This document shows positions 30,514 through 38,118 of a stretch of 64,000 nt of DNA, one piece after another. The position numbers and the translations under genes are program-made. The DNA comes from Turicibacter sanguinis. GTDB lineage: Bacteria > Bacillota_I > Bacilli_A > MOL361 > Turicibacteraceae. Every line of letters begins with the position of its first letter. Within the stretch, counting starts at the first letter, position 1. Under the pieces are notes generated by a model that was not told the origin of the DNA, searched no databases, and was given only the letters and a program-made list of their open reading frames with translations. The DNA lies in contig NZ_CP053187.1 in NCBI RefSeq assembly GCF_013046825.1, positions 2,824,001 through 2,888,000 on the forward strand. The letters run 5' to 3'.

Positions 30514-30521
30514 ATAAAAAG
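30514..30521. repeat. Right 8-bp target site duplication of the IS
   Basis: ATAAAAAG, identical to 29020-29027. These bases also form the U-tract of the rbgA terminator read on the minus strand. Confidence 0.95.
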
Positions 30522-30554
30522 AGAATGAATTCCTAATCTTAGAACTCATTCTCT
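30520..30554 (-). terminator. Terminator of rbgA, now split from its downstream side by the IS
   Basis: AGAGAATGA and TCATTCTCT form a 9-bp stem with partial inner pairing. On the minus strand the tail is CTTTTTAT, then the right inverted repeat of the IS. The hairpin and one copy of the U-tract are preserved. Confidence 0.75.
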
Positions 30555-30676
30555 TTCTATCTAGACAGAAGTATTTTTAAAATTAGACTTCATCCTGAAG
30601 CCTTGTTACAAATAAAGCACACTTTAATTCAAATAAAAGCTTCCCAAGTCCGAAAACTTATCTAAATTTTTATCCT

Positions 30677-31549
30677 TTATTCACTGACCGTTTCTTGATT
30701 TAAATCTTTTGGACATTCAAATGATAGTCGTCCTAATTTTAGGCTACGAATTTCACGTAATAAAATTTCATAAACTTTATCATAGTCAACAATTCCACCT
30801 GATTGCAAGAACCCACGTTTCGTTCCAATTTCCTCTAGAACCGCTACTTTATCTTCGAAGTTCCCACTTAAATGGTAACGTTCAATTAGGCGCTGTGGAT
30901 AATGTTGAATTAAATAGTCTAACGCATATAAAATAATATGATCAAGGGTTAAAATCGTATCCTTAATTGCACCCGTTACTGCTAAATTATAACCCACACG
31001 TTTTTCTTCAAATTTAGGCCATAACACTCCTGGTGTATCTAATAACTCTAGCTCTTGTCCAACTTTCACCCATTGTTGAGCTTTTGTAACTCCCGGACGG
31101 TCTCCAGTCTGAGCCGCTTTACGTTTAGCTAAATTGTTCATCAACGTTGACTTTCCAACATTTGGGATACCTAAAATCATCGCACGAACTGGGCGAGGAC
31201 GTAATCCTTTCGCTTTTTCTTTAGCGAATTTTTCCTTTAAAATTTCTTTTGATGCCTCTGTTATTTGCTTAATCGCATTTTGGTGAAGAGCATCAATCGT
31301 AATTGCAGGTTGACCTTGCTCTTTGAAATAATTAAGCCACTGTTGTGTGACATTAGGATCAGCCATGTCCACTTTATTTAAAATGATTAATTTTGGTTTA
31401 TGTTTAATAATTTCATTCATCATTGGATTACTTGATGAATACGGAATTCGTGCATCTAGTAATTCAAACACAATATCCACTAATTGTAATTTTTCTTGAA
31501 TTTGACGGCGAGCTTTGGCCATATGCCCTGGAAACCATTGTACTGTCAT
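30677..31549 (-). CDS. rbgA: Ribosome biogenesis GTPase RbgA (YlqF)
   Basis: RbgA acts late in 50S subunit assembly. It is a circularly permuted GTPase: the G4 motif NKVD (near 59) precedes G1 GIPNVGKST (near 128) and G3 DTPG (near 173). The N-terminal [12 protein letters not shown] and a C-terminal ANTAR-like helical domain are present. The 290 residues are the usual length. In Bacillus it lies between lepB-like genes and rnhB, as here. Confidence 0.96.
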   Translation of the reverse strand: MTVQWFPGHMAKARRQIQEKLQLVDIVFELLDARIPYSSSNPMMNEIIKHKPKLIILNKVDMADPNVTQQWLNYFKEQGQPAITIDALHQNAIKQITEASKEILKEKFAKEKAKGLRPRPVRAMILGIPNVGKSTLMNNLAKRKAAQTGDRPGVTKAQQWVKVGQELELLDTPGVLWPKFEEKRVGYNLAVTGAIKDTILTLDHIILYALDYLIQHYPQRLIERYHLSGNFEDKVAVLEEIGTKRGFLQSGGIVDYDKVYEILLREIRSLKLGRLSFECPKDLNQETVSE

Positions 31550-31673
31550 CTTGTCACTCCCTAAGCTGTATTTTAACCTATCATCATAGGTTTTTAAGCT
31601 TTAAAACTTTAATTAATTTCGTTTACTTCTACTATTATAACTTAAAAAATCCAAAATTTCGACCAAAGTTTGA

Positions 31674-32228
31674 TTACTCAACTTTACCAAAATGTGATAA
31701 AGGCCATTGAATCCAGGTCGCTTTACCAAGGATTTGATCTTCACTAATCAAACCAATATGACGACTATCTTTACTATGTGGACGATTATCGCCAAGTACT
31801 AAATAATAGCCTTCTGGAATCACATCGCAAGGATCAAACTGACAAATTTCTTGTAAGGTGAAATCAAATGTAAAATCATCCACATATGATATGATTTCTT
31901 TTCCTGCCTCTAAAAAAGGTTCGGCTATAGGTTGATTATCAATATAAAGCTGATCATCTTCATAACGGACGGTTTGTCCTGGTAATCCAATCACACGTTT
32001 AACATAGTAAACATCTGGCGAATATTCAAATACGATAACATCAAAGGCTTTGGGTTTATAATTAAATTCCCATAAAATAACTGAGTCTTCATGGTGTAAG
32101 GTTGGATACATAGAAGGCCCATCTACTTTTACAGGTGTAAAAACATACTTATGAACAAGTGTTACGATAATAAAAATAATAACAAATGTTTTTACCCAAT
32201 CAAATATCTCTAGTAATACTTTTTTCAT
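31674..32228 (-). CDS. lepB: Signal peptidase I
   Basis: This membrane-anchored serine protease removes signal peptides. One membrane segment lies at about residues 9-28. The nucleophile is the Ser in GPSMYPTL (near 40) and the general base is the Lys in YYVKRVIGLPG (near 77). GDNRPHSKDSRHIG is the conserved C-terminal box. An insertion with two Cys (ICQFDPCD) precedes that box and might form a disulfide outside the cell. I start at the ATG at 32228, 8 nt after GGAG, instead of the in-frame GTG at 32237. Gene lies between rplS and rbgA. Confidence 0.93.
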   Translation of the reverse strand: MKKVLLEIFDWVKTFVIIFIIVTLVHKYVFTPVKVDGPSMYPTLHHEDSVILWEFNYKPKAFDVIVFEYSPDVYYVKRVIGLPGQTVRYEDDQLYIDNQPIAEPFLEAGKEIISYVDDFTFDFTLQEICQFDPCDVIPEGYYLVLGDNRPHSKDSRHIGLISEDQILGKATWIQWPLSHFGKVE

Positions 32229-32378
32229 TCCTTTCACTCCACACGTTTATTTTGTATCGTCAGTTCTCTCAAACGATTTAAAAATAAAAATTTTGCTACT
32301 TTTTATTATACGCCTTCTTAACTGGACACATTCAGTTTAATGTTAATTTTACCATAAAGTTGAAGTTTTTCATAAAAA

Positions 32379-32412
32379 AAGATGCCCTAAAACAAGGTTT
32401 TTAGGACATCTT
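32379..32412 (-). terminator. Terminator of rplS
   Basis: AAGATGTCCTAAAA pairs with TTTTAGGGCATCTT (one wobble), with TTTTTTTATG following on the minus strand. It lies 33 nt beyond the rplS stop. Confidence 0.85.
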
Positions 32413-32445
32413 CGTTGCAATTGAGGTAATTGTTTTAAACTAAAA

Positions 32446-32796
32446 CTATCGACGCTCTTTAATACGAGCAGCTTTAGCTGATAAGCTACGGATGTAGTTA
32501 AGTTTTGCACGACGAACTTTACCACGACGAGTAACTTCGATTTTTTCGATAACTGGTGAATGTAATGGGAATGTACGCTCAACACCACATCCGAAAGATA
32601 CTTTACGAACTGTGAATGTTCCACTGATTCCTTTTCCATTTTGACGTTTTAAAACTAAACCTTCGAATGCCTGAATACGCTCACGGTTACCCTCTTTGAT
32701 ACGTACGCTTACACGAACGTTATCTCCTGCGCGGAATTCTGGTAAGTCAGTTTTTAAATAAGATTGTGTTAATTCATTGATTAATTGTTGACTCAT
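32446..32796 (-). CDS. rplS: Ribosomal protein L19
   Basis: L19 sits at the 30S-50S interface. The 116-residue sequence has [36 protein letters not shown] and [20 protein letters not shown], all typical. GGAGCG lies upstream of the ATG. It follows trmD in the conserved rimM-trmD-rplS order, but a terminator after trmD and a separate promoter give it an independent transcript. Confidence 0.98.
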   Translation of the reverse strand: MSQQLINELTQSYLKTDLPEFRAGDNVRVSVRIKEGNRERIQAFEGLVLKRQNGKGISGTFTVRKVSFGCGVERTFPLHSPVIEKIEVTRRGKVRRAKLNYIRSLSAKAARIKERR

Positions 32797-32820
32797 TTGT
32801 CTACACGCTCCTTCATCGCA

Positions 32821-32855
32821 AATTCATTCAGTTAGCCTTCTAACTCAGCGGAATT
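32821..32855 (-). promoter_or_regulatory. Stem-loop in the rplS leader (possible L19 autoregulation site)
   Basis: A 6-bp AGTTAG/CTAACT hairpin with an AAGG loop is enclosed, across an internal loop, by AATTC/GAATT. It lies about 25 nt before the rplS start. Many Firmicutes have a conserved L19 leader structure; I cannot confirm that this one fits that model. Confidence 0.45.
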
Positions 32856-32885
32856 TGGTGTTTATGCTCCAATGGCACGTCATGA

Positions 32886-32914
32886 ATCATATCATAAACA
32901 ACTCTTCAATTCAA
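32886..32914 (-). promoter_or_regulatory. Promoter of rplS
   Basis: TTGAAT (32909-32914) and TATGAT (32886-32891) are 17 nt apart on the minus strand. Predicted start near 32879, giving a leader of about 80 nt with the stem-loop above. Confidence 0.7.
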
Positions 32915-33023
32915 TCTTTTTTTATAAATATTTTTCAAAAAAGGTTGTTTTTTCGAGGGCACCTGACGAGCTTAGACCACATTTTTCTACAATATGCAAA
33001 ACTTGTCTTCGGCTAATAAAAAA

Positions 33024-33041
33024 AGATAGCGTCGGCTATCT
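33024..33041 (-). terminator. Terminator of rimM-trmD
   Basis: AGATAGC and GCTATCT pair around a 4-nt loop, with TTTTTTATT on the minus strand, directly after the trmD stop. Confidence 0.8.
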
Positions 33042-33042
33042 C

Positions 33043-33777
33043 TTATTTCTCATTTTCAAACTTTTCAATGATTTTTTGATCGGCTTCACTCAATTCGTGA
33101 TGCTTTAATAAATCAGGACGACGAGACCACGTACGATAAAGGGATTGTTCATGACGCCACTTTTCAATCTCTTTATGATTCCCTGACATTAAAACAGGCG
33201 GAACTGTCATTCCTCTAAAATCAACCGGACGGGTATACTGTGGAAACTCTAGTAATCCCATTGAAAATGAATCATTTTCATGAGATTCCTGTTTTCCTAA
33301 CACATCAGGAAGCAGACGAACAATGGCATCTGTCATCACCATCGAAGCAAGTTCACCACCTGTTAACACATAATCACCAAGTGATAATTCATCAGTCACT
33401 AAATGTTCTCGAATTCGTTCATCAAAGCCTTCATAATGACCACAAATAAAAATCAGATGCTCCTCTTTTGATAATTCTTCTGCTTTCGCTTGAGTAAAAG
33501 GCTCTCCCTGAGGACACATCAAAATAATACGAGGATTCGCGCTACTATTTTGACACACTGATTCAACCGCATCAAAAATCGGTTGAGGCGCTAAAAGCAT
33601 TCCCGCTCCACCACCATACGGATAATCATCTACTTTTTTATGTTTGTTTTGTGAAAAATCACGGAAATTCACTGTATTTAGTGTCACAGCTCCACGATCT
33701 TGGGCACGTTTTAAAATGGAACCATTAAAAACTCCTGAAAACATTTCAGGAAATAAAGTTAAGACATCAATCTTCAT
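33043..33777 (-). CDS. trmD: tRNA (guanine37-N1) methyltransferase
   Basis: TrmD makes m1G37, needed to prevent frameshifting. The SPOUT trefoil knot is clear: [12 protein letters not shown] near residue 111 and [20 protein letters not shown] near 136. [10 protein letters not shown] near 54 binds AdoMet. The 244 residues are normal. The start codon overlaps the last base of the rimM stop (TAATG), so the two are coupled. Confidence 0.97.
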   Translation of the reverse strand: MKIDVLTLFPEMFSGVFNGSILKRAQDRGAVTLNTVNFRDFSQNKHKKVDDYPYGGGAGMLLAPQPIFDAVESVCQNSSANPRIILMCPQGEPFTQAKAEELSKEEHLIFICGHYEGFDERIREHLVTDELSLGDYVLTGGELASMVMTDAIVRLLPDVLGKQESHENDSFSMGLLEFPQYTRPVDFRGMTVPPVLMSGNHKEIEKWRHEQSLYRTWSRRPDLLKHHELSEADQKIIEKFENEK

Positions 33778-34283
33778 TATAATAATCCTTCTAATACTTC
33801 AATGATAACTTCTTTGGCTTCAACATCAACCGATTTAACCACATCTTCGATGTATGGAATTAACGCATCTTTTTGACCTTTACGCTTAACCACCCAAACA
33901 TCATTCGCACCTGTTTCTAAAATTTCAGTAATTTCTCCGATTTCTTCACCTGTTGTTGCTTTAACTGTGCATCCAATGATCTCAAAATAATAAAACTCAT
34001 TTTCATCTAAATCATCTAAATTTTCAGCCGATACTAATAAATCACAACCTTTATATTTTTCAACATCATTAATCGAATTTAAATGTTTAAATTTTAATAA
34101 GTCTGCGCCTTTATGTTCACGATGCGTCGCAACTATAACTTCGATGTACTCACCATTAAACTCAATAAACAACTGACTTCCTTTTTTAAAACGTTCCTCT
34201 TTAAAATCACTATTTGAAACAACCTTAACCTCACCTTGTAAGGCATGCGTGTTTACAATTTTACCAACTTGTAAAAATTCCAC
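33777..34283 (-). CDS. rimM: 16S rRNA processing factor RimM
   Basis: RimM aids maturation of the 30S head domain. The N-terminal barrel begins [18 protein letters not shown] and the PRC-barrel domain contains [19 protein letters not shown] and LIPYIEDVV. It starts with GTG at 34283, 8 nt after AGGAGG. Length 168 is typical. The genes usually found just upstream (rpsP and a KH-domain gene) are missing; a tandem repeat occupies the region instead. Confidence 0.95.
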   Translation of the reverse strand: MEFLQVGKIVNTHALQGEVKVVSNSDFKEERFKKGSQLFIEFNGEYIEVIVATHREHKGADLLKFKHLNSINDVEKYKGCDLLVSAENLDDLDENEFYYFEIIGCTVKATTGEEIGEITEILETGANDVWVVKRKGQKDALIPYIEDVVKSVDVEAKEVIIEVLEGLL

Positions 34284-34403
34284 AATAAAAACCTCCTATA
34301 AAAAGTGCCAATTAAAATCAAATCGACTTAACTCGCAACCTTTCAACAACATCTATCTTTATTATGGTAATACAAAAAACAATTTTATACAATAAAAAGG
34401 TGG

Positions 34404-34749
34404 AGAAGAACGTTTAACTCCGAACAAAAGTTAACAGACATCTCCGCCTCGCCTTTTGAGGTGTTAGGTGGATGGAACTTTATGGAGGAGTTGTTCTTCG
34501 AAACTAGATTAAATAAAAAGGCGGGGCCCCACACGTTTTTATTCCTCCTTTGGTGGGGTAATAAGAAGAACGTTTAACTCCGAACAAAAGTTAACAGACA
34601 TCTCCACCTCACCTTTTGAGGTGTTAGGTGGATGGAACTTTATGGAGGAGTTGTTCTTCGAAACTAGATTAAATAAAAAGGCGGGGCCCCACACGTTTTT
34701 ATTCCTCCTTTGGTGGGGTAATAAGAAGAACGTTTAACTCCGAACAAAA
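34404..34749. repeat. 160-bp structured tandem repeat, 2.16 copies
   Basis: The unit begins AGAAGAACGTTTAACTCC and repeats with an exact period of 160 bp at 34404, 34564 and 34724 (last copy only 26 bp). The two full copies differ at two bases (34446 G versus 34606 A; 34451 G versus 34611 A). Each unit folds: GAAGAAC...AACTCC pairs with GGAGTTGTTCTTC about 80 nt later, enclosing a C(G/A)CCTC...GAGGTG hairpin. The G/A difference at 34446 swaps a G-U for an A-U pair. A CCCCAC...GTGGGG hairpin follows. On the minus strand each unit also carries GGAGGA and a 49-51 codon GTG frame (34539-34694, 34385-34534). Function is unknown. Confidence 0.9.
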
Positions 34750-34771
34750 AATAGAGATCTATTATTTGAAA

Positions 34772-34805
34772 AAGCCCCATCGCATCAACAAAAGCGAAGG
34801 GGCTT
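34772..34805 (-). terminator. Terminator of the rnf operon
   Basis: AAGCCCC and GGGGCTT with an inner TCGC/GCGA pairing form a long stem, with T runs on both sides. It lies 6 nt beyond the rnfB stop on the minus strand. Confidence 0.85.
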
Positions 34806-34810
34806 TTTTG

Positions 34811-35095
34811 TTATCCTTTATTTTCTTTTAAAAATTCATTAATTTTAGCTTTAGCATCTGCACTACATGGTTTACATGAGTTAACGGTACCTCCATTTTC
34901 AATGATGTCTTCTGCTAAACCAGAACAACCAGGAAATCCACATGAACCACAGTTATATCCCGGTAACATTGCAATTAACTTTTCAATTCGCGGATCAACT
35001 TCAACTTTTAAATAAAGGTTCGCCAACCCAAGCAGTCCGCCAAGTACTAATCCTAAACCTCCAATGACTATAATAGGAACTAAAATCGCACTCAC
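34811..35095 (-). CDS. rnfB: Mini-RnfB: membrane anchor plus one iron-sulfur domain
   Basis: RnfB passes electrons from ferredoxin to the membrane Rnf complex. Only the N-terminal membrane helix (residues 5-27) and the first cluster domain are present, with Cys 49, 52, 57 and 74 in NCGSCGFPGC and NSCKPC. The protein is 94 residues; Rnf complexes of clostridia and proteobacteria have a RnfB of about 190-330 residues with two further [4Fe-4S] motifs. The frame ends normally, followed by a terminator, so this is not an edge effect. Start is GTG at 35095 behind GGGGGGAG, overlapping the preceding small gene by 4 nt. Confidence 0.85.
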   Translation of the reverse strand: MSAILVPIIVIGGLGLVLGGLLGLANLYLKVEVDPRIEKLIAMLPGYNCGSCGFPGCSGLAEDIIENGGTVNSCKPCSADAKAKINEFLKENKG

Positions 35096-35250
35096 TCTTC
35101 TCCCCCCTTATAATGAGAACAAGTATGATTCGAACAACGATGACAAGACGTCTGTTCGTTTATTGTAATTGGAGCTTCGGTTCTTTTATTCATGACGTAT
35201 GTCCACATAAAAATGCTCACCAAGACAACAAATAAAACAATCGGCGCCAT
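35092..35250 (-). CDS. Small cysteine-bearing membrane protein inside the rnf operon
   Basis: This 52-residue gene starts with ATG at 35250, 8 nt after GGAGGG, and ends with TGA at 35092. It overlaps the rnfA stop by one nt and the rnfB start by four. The product has one membrane helix (APIVLFVVLVSIFMWTYVM) followed by a short tail with three cysteines and three histidines or more (CHRCSNHTCSHYKGG). The C-x2-C-x4-C pattern could bind metal or a cluster or form a redox pair. No family is recognised, though the layout recalls small FeoB-associated Cys-rich proteins. Its tight coupling on both sides suggests a role in the Rnf complex. Confidence 0.8.
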   Translation of the reverse strand: MAPIVLFVVLVSIFMWTYVMNKRTEAPITINEQTSCHRCSNHTCSHYKGGEE

Positions 35251-35825
35251 CAAACAATCCCTCCAAATCCCATGAAGATGATTGACATAATCGAGGCTGT
35301 AATTAAAGCAATCGGAACCCCTCTTAACGCTTCTGGAATTGGAGCAAGTTCTAATCGTTCACGAATCACAGAAAATAAATAAATAACTAACGTAAATCCA
35401 AGTGCTGAAAATAAGCTAAACACAATGGTTTCTATTAAGTTATACTGATTATCAATCGATAACACGGCAATTCCAAGAACAGCGCAGTTAGTCGTAATAA
35501 GTGGTAAATAAACTCCCAGTAACTTATAAAGTTTCGGTGAAAACTTCTTAACTACCATCTCAACGAACTGAACTAAAGAAGAGATAACTAAAATAAACGT
35601 GATGGTTCTCATGTACGTCATATCACAAGGCACTAAAATATATTCATAAACAAGCCATGAAACACTTGATGAAACGACCATAACAAACGTGACAGCCAAT
35701 CCCATCCCGATTGCAGACTCTGTCTTTTTAGAAACTCCAATGAAGGGACAGATTCCAAAAAACTGAGATAAAATAACGTTTTGAACCAGTAATGCAGTCA
35801 ATGCAATTGGAACTAAAGTTTCCAT
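35250..35825 (-). CDS. rnfA: Rnf complex subunit RnfA
   Basis: RnfA is one of two homologous six-helix membrane subunits that hold a [2Fe-2S] cluster between them and form the ion path. Residues LLVQNVILSQFFGICPFIGVS near 12-32 and LPLITTNCAVLGIA near 107-120 contain the paired cysteines and are typical. The 191 residues are normal. It starts directly after the rnfE stop (TAGATG). Confidence 0.94.
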   Translation of the reverse strand: METLVPIALTALLVQNVILSQFFGICPFIGVSKKTESAIGMGLAVTFVMVVSSSVSWLVYEYILVPCDMTYMRTITFILVISSLVQFVEMVVKKFSPKLYKLLGVYLPLITTNCAVLGIAVLSIDNQYNLIETIVFSLFSALGFTLVIYLFSVIRERLELAPIPEALRGVPIALITASIMSIIFMGFGGIV

Positions 35826-36446
35826 CTACGCCTTCACCTCCTGTTTCACTCTTTTTTTTGATTGAGAGATCCGATATTGATTCATGATTCCAATAATTAA
35901 TCCAAGTGCCAAAAAAGCACCCGCTGGATAAATAAAGATTGGAATACTAATCGACTCGGGTAAAAATTGAACGCCAAATAAACTTCCTGCACCGATTAAT
36001 TCACGGAAACTTGCCAATACACAAAGTCCAAGCGTAAATCCAAACCCCATTCCAAGTGCATCAAAAATAGAATCAATCACCTTGTTTTTACTTGCAAAGC
36101 TTTCAGCACGTCCGAGAATAATACAATTCACGACAATTAATGGAATAAAAATTCCAAGCCTTGCAGCAAGTGATGGAACATACGCGTTTAAAAGCATCTC
36201 AAGGATTGTCACACCTGTTGAAATAATCACAATAAAAACAGGAATTCGAACTTCATCTGGTACTAATTTTCTAATTGACGACACGACAATATTTGAAAAA
36301 AGTAACACAAAAACAACACTTAACCCCATCCCAAGTGCATTTTGCAAAGATGTCGTGACACCAAGCGAAGGACACATTCCAAGTAATAAAACAAATAACG
36401 GATTCTCAGTGATGAGACCCCGCTTCAAAATTTCCTTCTTCGTCAT
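35826..36446 (-). CDS. rnfE: Rnf complex subunit RnfE
   Basis: This is the second homologous membrane subunit. GLITENPLFVLLLGMCPSLG near residue 10 and FIPLIVVNCIILGRAESFAS near 99 hold the conserved cysteines facing those of RnfA. Six membrane segments fit in 206 residues. It lies 16 nt after rnfG. Confidence 0.94.
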   Translation of the reverse strand: MTKKEILKRGLITENPLFVLLLGMCPSLGVTTSLQNALGMGLSVVFVLLFSNIVVSSIRKLVPDEVRIPVFIVIISTGVTILEMLLNAYVPSLAARLGIFIPLIVVNCIILGRAESFASKNKVIDSIFDALGMGFGFTLGLCVLASFRELIGAGSLFGVQFLPESISIPIFIYPAGAFLALGLIIGIMNQYRISQSKKRVKQEVKA

Positions 36447-36462
36447 CCTCTTCCCCCCAATT

Positions 36463-36996
36463 CTAATGTTTTAAAAAATGTGCATTCGCCTCATCAATCG
36501 CCTTCTTAACCGCTGAACTCGTAATCGTCGCGCCTGATAATGTATCAATACTCATGCCATCCACCGGTTTATTTAATATCTGAGATAAAAACTCATCCTC
36601 TTTCACCCGACTCCCAAATCCAGGCGTCTCACTAAATGTTCCAATATAGCGGAGATTAATCAATTCCTTTGTCTTTAAATCATAGGCTACGAACATTTGA
36701 ATATCGCCCCCATAACCTTTCGTCGCTAATTCATAAATTCGGCCCATGCAATCATTATCTTGATCATAAATATTATAAATCACCTGAATCGCTTTAAACT
36801 CTTCCGATTCCGATGTATCTGACTCTTCAAAACGCGTCATACTCGGAAAAAAATCTAATATAGTGGCCTCTTTTTCCGCTTTTTCACGCTCACTGATAAT
36901 AGGGGCTGTCATCGTATTCACACTCGCAATTAATCCTGCACAAATAATTCCAATAACGGCCAAAAAACAAGCTAAATAGATTGGTTTTTTTACCAC
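36463..36996 (-). CDS. rnfG: Rnf complex subunit RnfG (covalent FMN)
   Basis: RnfG has one N-terminal membrane helix (about residues 6-26) and an external FMN-binding domain. The flavinylation motif SGATITS is near residue 156, where FMN is attached to Thr by ApbE (not in this window). GFGSRVKEDEF precedes it as in the family. Length 177 is slightly short of the usual 180-210. Confidence 0.93.
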   Translation of the reverse strand: MVKKPIYLACFLAVIGIICAGLIASVNTMTAPIISEREKAEKEATILDFFPSMTRFEESDTSESEEFKAIQVIYNIYDQDNDCMGRIYELATKGYGGDIQMFVAYDLKTKELINLRYIGTFSETPGFGSRVKEDEFLSQILNKPVDGMSIDTLSGATITSSAVKKAIDEANAHFLKH

Positions 36997-37012
36997 AACG
37001 TCTCACCTCACT

Positions 37013-38101
37013 TTAAATCATGATTCCAATTAAGACAGCAATACCAATAACAATCAAAAAGCTAACTAACCAAAAACAAATTTCTCCTCGTTTAAGTGGA
37101 AGATTCATTCGTCCCATAAATCCTCGGTCAATGACAGGTTTAAATAAATTCATGATTAAAATAGAGAAAAACACACCTTCTGGGTAATTTCCAAGCAGTC
37201 TGATGATGACCGTTAAGATTCCAAGTGCCATTCCAAAAAACACTTTCCCTTTTCTAGAAACGGGTGAGGTCACTAAGTCAGTTGCCATAAACGTAGCTCC
37301 AAATAAAATGCCTCCACTTAAAAGATGAAACAACGGATACCAAATCCCAGCCACTCCATTCATTGCTCCAACTATCCATGTCATGAAAAAGACGGTTCCT
37401 AAATAAAAGGCAGGAATTCGCCAATCAATAATTCGACGAACCACTAAATAAATCATGGCTATGATAATAGCAAATGAAATACTCTCCCCAATTGCTCCAC
37501 CATAAGTCCCCATTAACAAACCGACTAGTCCACCATATGGAGCCGTTAATTGTTCATACGTCCCAATATATTGATTTTGCGCCAAATGCACCAGAGGAGT
37601 CACCGAGGTAACGGCATCAACTTGTGTTAAAGTTGTCGTTAATAATCCTCCAAATGAAATCGTGACCAAGGCACGACCAACCAGTGCTGGATTAAACGGG
37701 TTATAACCAACGCCCCCAAACACTAACTTTCCAAGCCAAACACTGACACAAGAACCAATCGCAACGACCATTAAAGGAGTTCCAATCGGCAAACAAAGAG
37801 CTAATAAAATAGCGGTAATAAGTGAATACGATTTTACAATTAGCGTTAACCATTCATAAACATCTTTAAATCGACGACCACATGCAAAGAAAATGGTTTC
37901 GGTTAAAATAGCAGATATTATTGAAACGAGTAACATCCATATAGCTTTTAGGGCATAGGCACCTCCAAAGGTATAACCATAAACGCTAATTGCAATTAAA
38001 CTAATCACACCTAAAACGGCACTAAATTCATACATAATCTGTTGTGTACTACTTCGACTATGTAAGTGTGGCGTTGGTGACCATTTTGCGATTTTTGCCA
38101 T
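37013..38101 (-). CDS. rnfD: Rnf complex subunit RnfD
   Basis: RnfD is a polytopic subunit of the NqrB/RnfD family with about nine membrane helices in 362 residues. YNPFNPALVGRALV near 139 and FGATFMATDLVTSPVSRKG near 268 are signatures; the latter region carries covalent FMN in homologues. It lies between rnfC (17 nt) and rnfG (16 nt). Confidence 0.94.
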   Translation of the reverse strand: MAKIAKWSPTPHLHSRSSTQQIMYEFSAVLGVISLIAISVYGYTFGGAYALKAIWMLLVSIISAILTETIFFACGRRFKDVYEWLTLIVKSYSLITAILLALCLPIGTPLMVVAIGSCVSVWLGKLVFGGVGYNPFNPALVGRALVTISFGGLLTTTLTQVDAVTSVTPLVHLAQNQYIGTYEQLTAPYGGLVGLLMGTYGGAIGESISFAIIIAMIYLVVRRIIDWRIPAFYLGTVFFMTWIVGAMNGVAGIWYPLFHLLSGGILFGATFMATDLVTSPVSRKGKVFFGMALGILTVIIRLLGNYPEGVFFSILIMNLFKPVIDRGFMGRMNLPLKRGEICFWLVSFLIVIGIAVLIGIMI

Positions 38102-38118
38102 GTTCTTCTCTTCCCCTC

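Noticed and set aside
34420-34440. 5S rRNA fragment in the 160-bp repeat.
   Set aside because: Only about 15 bases resemble 5S rRNA and the rest of the 5S fold is absent.
34811-35250. Short RnfB as a frameshifted remnant of a full-length gene.
   Set aside because: The frame ends in a clean stop followed within 6 nt by the operon terminator; no ferredoxin-like Cys motif appears in any frame downstream.
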